Assembly: GCA_044376465.1 (NCBI GenBank)
Contig: JBILKW010000026.1
Span: forward strand, 1 to 17,490
From: CAJBVG01 sp044376465
GTDB taxonomy: Bacteria; Bacteroidota; Bacteroidia; Sphingobacteriales; Sphingobacteriaceae
Direction of reading: 5' to 3'
DNA length: 17,490 nucleotides
Part shown: positions 1 through 7,125 of the stretch, one piece after another
Numbering within the stretch: the stretch's first letter is position 1
Layout: every line of letters begins with the position of its first letter
Notes under the pieces: model-generated
Told to the model about the DNA's origin: nothing
Seen by the model: only the letters and a program-made list of their open reading frames with translations
The model's database searches: none
Program-made: the position numbers and the translations under genes

Positions 1-564
1 TATTACACTCCGACTGGAAGATGTATACAAAAACCTTATAACATGGCTAAAGAGGAGTATTTGAGCGATGTGCGAAACAGATATGTACATGGAGAACTTG
101 GAAATGCCGACAGTGTGCTTACAAAAGGCGATAAAGCATATAAAACTCCAGCGGGCAAGATTGTATATGGAGGTGGGGGGATTTATCCTGATGTTTACAT
201 ACCAATCGATACCAACGACTACTCACTCTTTTACGCTAGAATAGTATCTGAAGGGGTTTTATCAGAATTTATTTATACCTGGACAGATAAACATAAAAAT
301 AAGTTGAAAACCATAAAAAGCTTAGATCGATTTATGTCTGATTTTAAAGTTGAAAAAGCAATGTTGGAAGAATTAATAGCTATAGCGGGCAAAAAAGGCA
401 TTCATTCAACTATGGTCGATTTGAAAAAATCCTCATCATCTATTAAAATACAGATCAAAGCATTAATTGCCAGACAATATTTTGGAAATATGGGATATTA
501 TCGAGTTCAGCAAGAGCTAGATAGAGGCTTATTAAAGTCGATAGACTTGTTAAAAGCAAACTAA
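1..564 (+). CDS. S41 family C-terminal processing (tail-specific) protease, 3' fragment
   Basis: This is the C-terminal 187 residues of a protease that is open at the left edge of the window. The frame runs from base 1 without a stop and begins YYTPTGRCIQKPYN, the strand and loop that follow the catalytic Ser-Lys region in CtpA/Prc-type peptidases. The conserved GGGGIYPDVYIP segment (about residues 57-68 of the fragment) is another family hallmark. The rest is the helical C-terminal extension seen in Bacteroidota homologues. The PDZ domain and the catalytic Ser and Lys lie outside the window, so activity cannot be judged. These enzymes act in the periplasm on exposed C-termini of proteins. 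An ATG at 43 is internal to the domain and is not the start. The gene ends just before a bidirectional terminator. Confidence 0.9.
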   Translation, partial: YYTPTGRCIQKPYNMAKEEYLSDVRNRYVHGELGNADSVLTKGDKAYKTPAGKIVYGGGGIYPDVYIPIDTNDYSLFYARIVSEGVLSEFIYTWTDKHKNKLKTIKSLDRFMSDFKVEKAMLEELIAIAGKKGIHSTMVDLKKSSSSIKIQIKALIARQYFGNMGYYRVQQELDRGLLKSIDLLKAN

Positions 565-586
565 GCAGAAATTTTGGGACAAAAAA

Positions 587-610
587 AAAGCCTCACAATT
601 AGGAGGCTTT
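587..610. terminator. Bidirectional Rho-independent terminator
   Basis: A perfect 8-bp stem (AAAGCCTC at 587-594, GAGGCTTT at 603-610) encloses an 8-nt loop. On the minus strand it is followed by an unbroken run of T (complement of the A run 581-589), a textbook tail for the lipoprotein gene arriving from the right. On the plus strand it is followed by a T-rich stretch (611-620) and can also end the protease transcript. It lies between two convergent genes. Confidence 0.85.
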
Positions 611-629
611 AATTTCTTTTGAGTAAAGA

Positions 630-836
630 TTACTGAGCAACTTCTGCAGCTGTAGTATCTACAACAGCTGAAGAATCAGCAGCCATAGAAGCAGCGTTTG
701 AAATTGAATCAGCTTGAGCAGCAGCAATTGAATCAGCCATAGCTTTTTCTTTAGCAGCTTTTTGCTCAGCACTTTCTCCACATGCAACGAATCCAAAGAT
801 ACCTGCAGTTAACAATAAAACTAATACTTTTTTCAT
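630..836 (-). CDS. Small Ala-rich lipoprotein
   Basis: This 68-residue protein has a short basic N-terminus (MKK), a hydrophobic core and a lipobox-like FVAC ending at Cys19, so the mature lipoprotein should be about 50 residues. The mature part is low-complexity and rich in Ala, Asp, Ser and Glu, with recurrent ADSI/DSIA units. It is probably helical or disordered and anchored to the outer or inner membrane. Similar small Ala-Glu-Lys-Asp-Ser lipoproteins are common in Bacteroidota, and I know of no assigned function. It is monocistronic: it has its own TAnnTTTG promoter element about 28 bp before the start and a strong terminator 20 bp after the stop. The compact, well-bounded unit suggests it is abundantly expressed, which is inference. 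Confidence 0.8.
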   Translation of the reverse strand: MKKVLVLLLTAGIFGFVACGESAEQKAAKEKAMADSIAAAQADSISNAASMAADSSAVVDTTAAEVAQ

Positions 837-863
837 TTTTGGTTATAAGATTTTAAAACGCAG

Positions 864-871
864 CAAAGGTA
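864..871 (-). promoter_or_regulatory. Bacteroidota -7 promoter element of the lipoprotein gene
   Basis: The minus strand reads TACCTTTG, an exact match to the Bacteroidota TAnnTTTG element. It ends 28 nt before the ATG at 836. A TTT (minus, 893-891) 19 nt upstream is a weak -33 candidate. Expected transcription start is near 857-860. Confidence 0.65.
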
Positions 872-893
872 AAATAAAAAACGCAATTGTAAA

Positions 894-914
894 GAAATAT
901 TTTTCAAATATTTC
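894..914 (-). terminator. Possible weak terminator downstream of der
   Basis: A perfect 9-bp inverted repeat (GAAATATTT at 894-902, AAATATTTC at 906-914) with a 3-nt loop lies 10 bp beyond the der stop. The stem is almost all A/T, and on the minus strand it is followed by a T-rich but interrupted stretch. It may terminate or stabilise the era-der mRNA. The low GC content makes this uncertain. Confidence 0.35.
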
Positions 915-923
915 AAAATGAGC

Positions 924-2225
924 CTATTTCTGCCTCAAATAAATGCTAATTGGCACCCCAGAAAAATCGAAATTTTCTCTTAACTTGTTCTCTAAGAAGC
1001 GTTTATAAGGTTCTTTCACATATTGTGGTAAATTACAGAAAAAAGCAAAGGCTGGCGACTTCCCTGGCAATTGAGTCACGTATTTGATCTTAACATACTT
1101 CCCTTTTAAACTTGGTGGAGGGGTTGCTTGAATAATTTCGAGCATCACATCGTTCAGTTTTGAGGTAGAAATATGTTTCGTTTTGTTAATGTAAACTTCG
1201 TTAGCTGTTTCAATTGCCTTAAAAACTCTTTGTTTGGTTAACGCTGAGGTGAAAATAATAGGAACATCAACAAATGGAGCCATTTTTTCTTTTATACGAT
1301 CTTCGAAAGCCTTACTTGTTTTGTGGTCTTTTTCTACTAAATCCCATTTGTTAACTAGCACTACTACTCCTTTATGGTTTTTTTCAATAAGGTTAAATAT
1401 GTTGATGTCTTGCGATTCCATGCCTTCGGTAGCATCTATCATTAGAATACACACATCAGCTTTTTCTAAGGCTTTTATGGTACGCATAACCGAATAAAAC
1501 TCAATATTTTCGTTTACTTTGGTTTTTTTACGCAATCCGGCTGTGTCAATTAACATAAAATGATGGCCGAATTGGTTGTATTCAATTTCGATAGAATCTC
1601 GAGTGGTTCCAGCTATTGGAGTAACGATATTTCTATCGCGGCCAAGCAAAGCGTTAATAATTGATGATTTACCTACGTTAGGGCGCCCTAGGAAGGCGTA
1701 AGTGGGCAAAGTAGAGGGTTCTTCGAATTCTTCTTCAAAGTGCTTCACAACCTCATCTAATAGCTCCCCAGTGCCACTGCCCGTTATTGATGATATACAA
1801 AACAGCTCGCCTAATCCGAAAGAATAGAAAACCGATGCTTCAGGAATTAGGTTGTTATTGTCTACTTTATTGGCTACTACAAAAACTGGCTTTTTTGATC
1901 TTCGCAACATAGTAGCAATTTCATCGTCAAGATCAGTGATCCCTGTTTTCACGTCCACCATAAAAATAATCACACTTGCTTCTTCAATAGCAATAATTAC
2001 TTGTTCGCGGATGGCAGCTTCAAATTGATCTTCAGAATTTGCTACATACCCACCGGTATCGATAATGGTGAATTTTTTCCCAATCCACTCAGCCGTTTCA
2101 TAATGGCGATCGCGGGTTACTCCACTAAAATCGTCGACTATGGCCTTGCGGCTTTCTGATAGTCGGTTAAAGAGGGTCGATTTCCCTACGTTTGGTCGCC
2201 CTACTATGGCTACTATATTACTCAT
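924..2225 (-). CDS. der: Ribosome biogenesis GTPase Der (EngA)
   Basis: The 433-residue protein has the tandem GTPase architecture unique to Der. GTPase domain 1 shows GRPNVGKST (9-17), DTGG (56-59) and NKVD (119-122). GTPase domain 2 shows GRPNVGKSS (180-188), DTAG (227-230) and NKWD (292-295). A KH-like RNA-binding domain occupies about 350-433. The length matches the family. Der acts in the cytoplasm in late maturation of the 50S ribosomal subunit and is usually essential. It lies 21 bp downstream of era on the same strand, so the two assembly GTPases are probably cotranscribed, each serving a different subunit. All nucleotide-binding motifs are intact. Confidence 0.97.
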   Translation of the reverse strand: MSNIVAIVGRPNVGKSTLFNRLSESRKAIVDDFSGVTRDRHYETAEWIGKKFTIIDTGGYVANSEDQFEAAIREQVIIAIEEASVIIFMVDVKTGITDLDDEIATMLRRSKKPVFVVANKVDNNNLIPEASVFYSFGLGELFCISSITGSGTGELLDEVVKHFEEEFEEPSTLPTYAFLGRPNVGKSSIINALLGRDRNIVTPIAGTTRDSIEIEYNQFGHHFMLIDTAGLRKKTKVNENIEFYSVMRTIKALEKADVCILMIDATEGMESQDINIFNLIEKNHKGVVVLVNKWDLVEKDHKTSKAFEDRIKEKMAPFVDVPIIFTSALTKQRVFKAIETANEVYINKTKHISTSKLNDVMLEIIQATPPPSLKGKYVKIKYVTQLPGKSPAFAFFCNLPQYVKEPYKRFLENKLRENFDFSGVPISIYLRQK

Positions 2226-2246
2226 AATTTCTTCTTATACGGGTTA

Positions 2247-3128
2247 CTACTGATCGTAACCAAATCTTTTTAAATAATTTTTCTTATTTCTCCAGTCACT
2301 CACCACTTTCACAAAAAGCTCTAAAAATACTTTCTTACCTACAAACTCTTCGATAGATTTTCTAGATTCTGTTCCTGTTTTTTTAATTGATTCTCCTCTG
2401 TGGCCAAGAATAATTGCTTTTTGCGACTCTCTTTCAACAATTATTTCAGCTTGAATTTTTACAATGTGTTCTTCTTCTTTGAATGACGTAACCACCACTT
2501 CAGTACTATATGGAATTTCTTTTTGATAGAACATTAAGATTTTTTCACGAATCATTTCTGAAACAATGAAACGCTCTGTTCTATCTGTATATGAATCATC
2601 TTTAGGATAGTAAGCCGGATGTTCGGGCAAGCTCTTAATGATGTATTCGAATATTTCTTTTACTTGAAATTCATGTAAGGCCGAAGCTGCAAAAATAGCA
2701 ACAGGGTTTAAAGTGTTTTTCCAATATTCTATTTTCTCTATTATTTCTTCTTGCTTGGCTTGATCTACTTTATTGATGACGACTACAATAGGCGAAAGGC
2801 AGTGTTCAATGGACTTTATGACTTCTTCCTCATCGTGTTTTTCATGTATATCTGTAACAAGTAGAACCAAATCGGCATCAGTTAGTGAGCCATAAACGGC
2901 ACTCATCATAGATTCGTGTAAGCCATATAGAGGTTTAATAATGCCAGGTGTATCCGAAAAAACCACTTGATAATCTTCATCATTCATGATGCCCAATATT
3001 CTATGGCGTGTTGTTTGGGCTTTTGGGGTGATGATTGACAACTTTTCACCAAGCAAAGCATTCAATAGAGTAGATTTACCAGCATTAGGCTTACCTATAA
3101 TTGACACAAAACCAGCCTTATGACTCAT
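2247..3128 (-). CDS. era: GTPase Era
   Basis: The 293-residue protein has an N-terminal GTPase domain with GKPNAGKST (12-20), the TT of switch I (39-40), DTPG (59-62) and NKVD (119-122). A C-terminal KH domain carries the loop ILGHRGESIKK (240-250), which in Era binds the 3' end of 16S rRNA during 30S assembly. I place the start at the ATG at 3128 because MSHKAGFVSIIGKPNAGKST aligns with the usual short Era N-terminus. A longer reading from a TTG at 3182 would begin inside the inverted-repeat promoter region. It is the first gene of the era-der operon and is divergent from tRNA-fMet. Confidence 0.97.
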   Translation of the reverse strand: MSHKAGFVSIIGKPNAGKSTLLNALLGEKLSIITPKAQTTRHRILGIMNDEDYQVVFSDTPGIIKPLYGLHESMMSAVYGSLTDADLVLLVTDIHEKHDEEEVIKSIEHCLSPIVVVINKVDQAKQEEIIEKIEYWKNTLNPVAIFAASALHEFQVKEIFEYIIKSLPEHPAYYPKDDSYTDRTERFIVSEMIREKILMFYQKEIPYSTEVVVTSFKEEEHIVKIQAEIIVERESQKAIILGHRGESIKKTGTESRKSIEEFVGKKVFLELFVKVVSDWRNKKNYLKRFGYDQ

Positions 3129-3142
3129 AATATTGAAAATAA

Positions 3143-3174
3143 TTTGGATTGCAAAGAAACGAATTATATCTTTG
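3143..3174 (+). promoter_or_regulatory. Promoter of tRNA-fMet (TTTG -N20- TATCTTTG)
   Basis: An exact TAnnTTTG element (TATCTTTG, 3167-3174) is preceded, at 20 nt spacing, by TTTG (3143-3146) as the -33 element. The predicted start, about 3178-3181, gives a leader of roughly 40 nt before the tRNA. The minus strand of the same segment carries TTTCTTTG (complement of 3152-3159), one mismatch from consensus and 24 nt before the era ATG, so the two promoters may interleave. Confidence 0.65.
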
Positions 3175-3180
3175 CAATCC
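3146..3180. repeat. Perfect 11-bp inverted repeat in the era/tRNA-fMet divergent promoter
   Basis: GGATTGCAAAG (3146-3156) and its exact reverse complement CTTTGCAATCC (3170-3180) flank a 13-nt AT-rich spacer. Each arm contains the CTTTG end of a -7-like element on one strand, so the symmetry partly reflects back-to-back promoters. The outer GCAATCC part is not explained by the promoter consensus and could be an operator half-site. Confidence 0.6.
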
Positions 3181-3221
3181 AATTAAAAATGGACCTTGTG
3201 TTCATTATTAATGGTTGAAAG

Positions 3222-3294
<73 letters not shown>

Positions 3295-3302
3295 CCTAAA
3301 AT

Positions 3303-3337
3303 TAATAGCTAATTAGCCTGGTGTTAATTAGCTATTA
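3303..3337. terminator. AT-rich hairpin, probable bidirectional terminator
   Basis: A perfect 13-bp inverted repeat (TAATAGCTAATTA at 3303-3315, TAATTAGCTATTA at 3325-3337) has a 9-nt loop. It sits between the convergent tRNA-fMet and esterase genes and includes the esterase stop codon. The T tracts on both sides are short (CATTTT on plus, AATTTT on minus), so termination efficiency is uncertain, but position and symmetry fit a shared terminator. Confidence 0.55.
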
Positions 3338-4496
3338 TCCATTTTACTAGTGAGGGAAATTCAGTTCTCCAAAAAATCTCATTGTGCTGCCCATTTTTTA
3401 TCTTCCTTGATATTATCTCCTTCTTACCATTTCTTTTTAACAATTCTGAAATTTCTTCCATGTTGTCTGTATATTTCTTCCCCTCTAATTCACCCGCAAT
3501 CATGTAAACATTTCCTTTCCAATCCTTTCTTGAATTTGCATTGATCTCTTTTTTTAACGCCTCCATATTCGTCCAAAATGCCGGCGAAAATACTCCTGCA
3601 CTTCCAAAAACATCTGGATATCGCATTATTGCGTATAAAGAAATTAAGCCACCCATACTACTGCCAGATATACTCGTATTTCTACTGTCTTTTTTAGTCC
3701 TGTAAACACTGTCTATATATGGCTTCAAATCATATACTAAACTTTCTAAATACTCTGTTCCACTACCCTTCACATCCCATACATTTACCTCATCAGGCTT
3801 TACCTTAAAATCATACGGGCTGTATTCCGATAGTCGATCACTTAACCCATTATCAATTCCTACAATAATTAAATCTAAATTCAATTTCTTAGTCATCGTA
3901 TCCAGGCATTCATCAACTCCCCATTCACCAAAAGGTCCCGTTAATTCATCAAACAAATTTTGTCCATCATGCATATACATTACTGCATATTTTTTTGTAG
4001 ATGTTAAATAATCTGATGGCGTGTAAACCCATATTCTTCTGGTTTTCCCGAGTTTACGTAAAGGGAAATTATCTGAAATTATTTCTACATTTTTACTAGC
4101 TGTACTCTGTCTAGGAACATTCGCAAACTCATCTTTCCATCTATTTATCTTAATTATAATAGTGGTGTCTTTTTTTATTTTTGATGTCTCAATAATTCTA
4201 TTAGAAATATCTTTCCCCTTTTCATCACTCTCAACCAACTCCCAAGCACCTTTAGTTATTTTAAAAGATACAAGTTCTATAGTAGGCACCTCAAATCTTA
4301 ACTCATAAAAACCTAAGGTATCTTTTACAAATTGATATTTTTTTGCTGATGGATTCCATCCATTCAAATTAGAAGCAAAAAAATAGTTATTAGTAGAATT
4401 TTCTTTAGGTAATACTAATCGCAATGTAATTGTATGCTTTGCAAACGCTATAGTAGCAAAAAAAGAAAATATATAAAATAATGTAAATTTCTTCAT
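3324..4496 (-). CDS. Secreted alpha/beta-hydrolase esterase with N-terminal carbohydrate-binding-like domain
   Basis: The 390-residue protein begins with a Sec signal peptide (about 1-19, ending AFA). Residues 22-118 resemble an E-set/CBM48-like glycan-recognition domain, including FFASNLNGWNP. Residues 135-390 are a PF00756-type esterase, the enterochelin-esterase/esterase D fold: oxyanion region HDGQNLFDE (176-184), nucleophile motif GSSMGG with Ser280, and a catalytic His371 in GQHNE. The acid is probably Glu336 in AGELEG. Relatives cleave siderophore esters, feruloyl or acetyl esters on polysaccharides, or other small esters, and I cannot tell which applies. No type IX secretion C-terminal domain is visible, so a periplasmic location is likelier than the cell surface. 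It lies 83 bp downstream of comB on the same strand, and its stop codon is inside a hairpin terminator. Confidence 0.82.
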   Translation of the reverse strand: MKKFTLFYIFSFFATIAFAKHTITLRLVLPKENSTNNYFFASNLNGWNPSAKKYQFVKDTLGFYELRFEVPTIELVSFKITKGAWELVESDEKGKDISNRIIETSKIKKDTTIIIKINRWKDEFANVPRQSTASKNVEIISDNFPLRKLGKTRRIWVYTPSDYLTSTKKYAVMYMHDGQNLFDELTGPFGEWGVDECLDTMTKKLNLDLIIVGIDNGLSDRLSEYSPYDFKVKPDEVNVWDVKGSGTEYLESLVYDLKPYIDSVYRTKKDSRNTSISGSSMGGLISLYAIMRYPDVFGSAGVFSPAFWTNMEALKKEINANSRKDWKGNVYMIAGELEGKKYTDNMEEISELLKRNGKKEIISRKIKNGQHNEIFWRTEFPSLVKWIIAN

Positions 4497-4558
4497 ATTT
4501 AATTATTCTGCAATTTTTATAACGCTAATCTTTCAACTAGCTATGCATTACCTAACTA

Positions 4559-4582
4559 CTAAAGACTAATTTCTAAAGACTA
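4559..4582. repeat. Short tandem direct repeat at the comB 3' end
   Basis: CTAAAGACTA occurs at 4559-4568 and again at 4573-4582, separated by ATTT, a 14-bp period repeated about 1.7 times. The right copy contains the comB stop codon (4580-4582). It looks like a slippage duplication just after the gene. No function is evident. Confidence 0.6.
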
Positions 4583-5293
4583 TATTACCATTGCAACTAA
4601 CTTCCCCTCTTCCAACACAGGAATTGTTTTGCAAATATTTTGCTTCAAACAAAACTGAATATCATCTTCGATATTAAGCTCCTTTAATCGCTGGCTATGC
4701 GACGATTTGTATAGATATTCACGAAGATTCTCCTTTGCCAATAAATACATATCTTCAGCAGCAATAGCTGCATCGCAATAGTGATTAAAATTATTTTTTA
4801 ATTTATGAACTACAGCGCCAGCAAATAAAGTATCTTCTAAATTAAATTTATTTTTCCAACCTGAACACAATAACAAAACATCTTGGTTCTGTTTGGCTAA
4901 CCACTCGCATAAACTATCTAAATTTAAAAAAGACCCAATTATTATTTTATCTGCTGCTTTAGCTTGTTGTATAGCATGAGTACCGTTAGTGGTGGTAAGT
5001 ACTACTTTTTTTTGAGCTACTTTTTCTTTTGTATAACTAAAAGGAGAATTGCCAAAATGAAATCCATTTACTACTTCTCCATTTCTCTCTGCCGCTAATA
5101 AATATCCTTGCCCTTCATAACTTTTACACTCATCTACACTTGCAACTGGTACAATTTCCGTAGCACCATTTTCTATTCCATAACATATAGAAGAAGTTGC
5201 TCTGAAAATGTCAATAACCACTACTATTCTCCCTTCTATCTTGTAGCTGGGAATTAAAACTGGACTTAAACATACCTCAATTTCTCTACTCAT
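4580..5293 (-). CDS. comB: ComB-family 2-phosphosulfolactate phosphatase
   Basis: The 237-residue protein matches the ComB family (PF04029) along its length: VIDIFRATSS (27-35 region), LAAERNGE (66-73), GNSP (81-84), TTNGT (101-105), CSGW (143-146) and EDTLFAG (153-159). In methanogens ComB is the Mg-dependent phosphatase that converts 2-phosphosulfolactate to sulfolactate on the way to coenzyme M. Members also occur in many bacteria that do not make coenzyme M, where the substrate is not established. No comA or comC partner is in the window. Its start lies 1 nt after the gcvT stop, so the two are almost certainly translated from one mRNA. The family assignment is firm; the physiological role is open. 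Confidence 0.88.
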   Translation of the reverse strand: MSREIEVCLSPVLIPSYKIEGRIVVVIDIFRATSSICYGIENGATEIVPVASVDECKSYEGQGYLLAAERNGEVVNGFHFGNSPFSYTKEKVAQKKVVLTTTNGTHAIQQAKAADKIIIGSFLNLDSLCEWLAKQNQDVLLLCSGWKNKFNLEDTLFAGAVVHKLKNNFNHYCDAAIAAEDMYLLAKENLREYLYKSSHSQRLKELNIEDDIQFCLKQNICKTIPVLEEGKLVAMVI

Positions 5294-5294
5294 C

Positions 5295-6377
5295 TTATCC
5301 TTTGTAAAATGGGTATTTCACAATTTTGGCTCTTACTTTTTGATCTCTAATTGAAATATAAATTTCAGCATTTTCTTTAGCTAATTCTGTTTTTATATAT
5401 CCCATACCAATTGCTTTTTGTAAAGATGGTGATTGAGTTCCAGACGTAACAATTCCTATCTCTCCCCCATTTTCATCTACAATTTTATAATCGTGCCTTG
5501 GTATTCCTCTATCAATCATTTCAAACCCGACTAATTTCCTTGCAACTCCGGCTTCTTTTTGTGCTTGTAAATTTTTAGAGTTTGTAAACTCTTTACTAAA
5601 TTTTGTTATCCATCCTAGTCCCGCTTCAATTGGCGAAGTAGAATCGTTGATATCGTTCCCATACAAACAAAAACCCATTTCCAATCTAAGCGTATCTCTA
5701 GCGCCTAAACCAATAGGTTTAATTCCAAATTCTGCACCCGCTTCAAAAATTGCATTCCATATTTTTTCTGCATTTTGATTTTCAAAATATATTTCAAATC
5801 CACCAGCACCTGTGTAGCCTGTTGCGGAAATTAGTACATTTTCGATACCAGCAAAAATTCCTTTCTTAAAGGAATAATATTCCATTTCAAACAGATTAAT
5901 ATCTGTAAGTTTTTGTAAAGCCTCAATTGATTTTGGGCCTTGTACCGCTAATAGAGAAGTTTTGTCTGAGATGTTATGCATCTCAACACCTTTAGTATTA
6001 TATTTTTGTATCCAATTCCAATCTTTCTCTATATTCGAAGCATTGACCACTAACATATAGGACTTCTCATCCATCCTATACACCAACAAATCATCTACAA
6101 TTCCGCCTTCTTCATTCGGTAAACATGAGTATTGAACCTTTCCGTCTATTAATTTTGAAGCATCGTTAGAACATACTCGTTGAATTAAGTCTAATGCATG
6201 TTCACCTTTAAGTATAAATTCGCCCATATGAGAAACATCAAATACACCTACAGATTTTCTGACTGTTTCGTGTTCCATATTAATCCCCTCATACTGAACA
6301 GGCATGTTATATCCTGCAAACGGAACCATTTTAGCCCCTAATTTAGTATGTACCGACGTTAATGCTGTATTCTTCAT
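5295..6377 (-). CDS. gcvT: Glycine cleavage system T protein (aminomethyltransferase)
   Basis: The 360-residue protein transfers the one-carbon unit from the aminomethyl group on H-protein to tetrahydrofolate, releasing ammonia. Family signatures include VPFAGYNMPVQY (18-29), GVFDVSHMGE (44-53), the GGIVDDLLVYR segment (91-101) with the conserved catalytic Asp of T proteins, and GARDTLRLEMG further on, followed by the C-terminal barrel (RGIPRHDY, GIVTSGTQSPSL). Length is typical. I chose the ATG at 6377 (MKNTALTSVH) because it gives the usual N-terminus; a reading from 6404 adds nine unconserved residues. The P, H and L subunits are not in the window, as is common in Bacteroidota. It sits between rnhB (39-bp gap) and comB (1-bp gap). 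Confidence 0.96.
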   Translation of the reverse strand: MKNTALTSVHTKLGAKMVPFAGYNMPVQYEGINMEHETVRKSVGVFDVSHMGEFILKGEHALDLIQRVCSNDASKLIDGKVQYSCLPNEEGGIVDDLLVYRMDEKSYMLVVNASNIEKDWNWIQKYNTKGVEMHNISDKTSLLAVQGPKSIEALQKLTDINLFEMEYYSFKKGIFAGIENVLISATGYTGAGGFEIYFENQNAEKIWNAIFEAGAEFGIKPIGLGARDTLRLEMGFCLYGNDINDSTSPIEAGLGWITKFSKEFTNSKNLQAQKEAGVARKLVGFEMIDRGIPRHDYKIVDENGGEIGIVTSGTQSPSLQKAIGMGYIKTELAKENAEIYISIRDQKVRAKIVKYPFYKG

Positions 6378-6416
6378 ATTATCAAATAAGTGCCAAAAGT
6401 ACAAAAAAAATCCGTG

Positions 6417-7025
6417 CTATTCTCCGGTAAAATCCATTTTCAATTGCTTGGGTAGCAATGTAAATGTTGCCCGATGGTGAACACAGGCTCCGTATTTAGC
6501 GATTGCATCTCGGTGATCTTTCGTAGGATATCCTTTATTTTTATGCCATTTGTATTCGGGGAAATCCAAGCCGATCTTTTCCATATACTCATCTCTGTAG
6601 GTTTTTGCTAGAATAGAGGCTGCTGCAATCGACATAAATTTGGCGTCGCCTTTAATTATGCAATGATGATTTATATGAGGGTAAGCCTTAAATCTATTGC
6701 CATCAATTAATAATAATTCAGGGCTAATCGCTAATTGATCAATGGCTCTGTGCATGGCTTTAAAGGATGCGTTTAATATATTTATCTCGTCTATTTCTAC
6801 TGCAGTACAAATACCTACGGCATAAGCTAATGCTTGTTTCTCAACCACTTCCCTCAATAATAATCTATTATTTTCAGTTAATTGTTTGGAGTCATTCAAC
6901 AATTCATGCTCAAAATCTTTAGGTAAAATAACAGCTGCAGCAAACACCGGCCCCGCTAAACAGCCCCTACCTGCTTCATCACAGCCCGCCTCTATTAGAT
7001 TTTGTTGATATACTTTTTCTAACAT
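6417..7025 (-). CDS. rnhB: Ribonuclease HII
   Basis: The 202-residue enzyme cleaves RNA in RNA-DNA hybrids and nicks DNA 5' to misincorporated ribonucleotides. It carries CDEAGRGCLAGP (15-26) with catalytic Asp16 and Glu17, Asp108 in LLIDGN, and Asp127 in KGDAKF, followed by the conserved SIAAASILAKTYRD helix. The full acidic quartet is present. The start at 7025 puts the DEAGRG motif at the expected distance from the N-terminus. It is the first gene of the probable rnhB-gcvT-comB transcription unit and is divergent from the polysaccharide cluster. A TAAATTTG on the minus strand (complement of 7030-7037) is only 5 nt from the ATG, so if it is the promoter the mRNA would be nearly leaderless. 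Confidence 0.96.
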   Translation of the reverse strand: MLEKVYQQNLIEAGCDEAGRGCLAGPVFAAAVILPKDFEHELLNDSKQLTENNRLLLREVVEKQALAYAVGICTAVEIDEINILNASFKAMHRAIDQLAISPELLLIDGNRFKAYPHINHHCIIKGDAKFMSIAAASILAKTYRDEYMEKIGLDFPEYKWHKNKGYPTKDHRDAIAKYGACVHHRATFTLLPKQLKMDFTGE

Positions 7026-7073
7026 TTCACAAATTTATTATAATACATCGGTTTATAGAATTCCTTTTTGATA

Positions 7074-7104
7074 TTGCTCCTTTATCGGATTTGCTGTATG
7101 TTTG
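7074..7104 (+). promoter_or_regulatory. Promoter of the polysaccharide cluster (TTG -N20- TATGTTTG)
   Basis: An exact TAnnTTTG element (TATGTTTG, 7097-7104) has a TTG (7074-7076) at 20 nt spacing, the same spacing as in the tRNA-fMet promoter. It ends 22 nt before the ATG at 7126. This decides the methyltransferase start, since an in-frame TTG at 7102 lies within the element itself. Confidence 0.7.
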
Positions 7105-7125
7105 AACATTGCAAAACCTATAAAT

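Noticed and set aside
1234..1497. Plus-strand open frame inside der
   Set aside because: Antisense shadow of the second GTPase domain, with no recognisable domain or upstream promoter element.
3129..3182. Longer Era N-terminus from a TTG at 3182
   Set aside because: The extra 18 residues are unlike Era, and the stretch is occupied by divergent promoter elements and the inverted repeat; MSHKAGF at 3128 is the usual N-terminus.
4497..4579. A promoter for the esterase gene in the comB-esterase gap
   Set aside because: No TAnnTTTG element is visible on the minus strand; the gene may be read through from comB or use a divergent promoter I cannot recognise.
7102..7125. Methyltransferase start at TTG 7102
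   Set aside because: This codon is part of an exact -7 promoter element, so it would lie upstream of the transcription start; the ATG at 7126 is correctly spaced.
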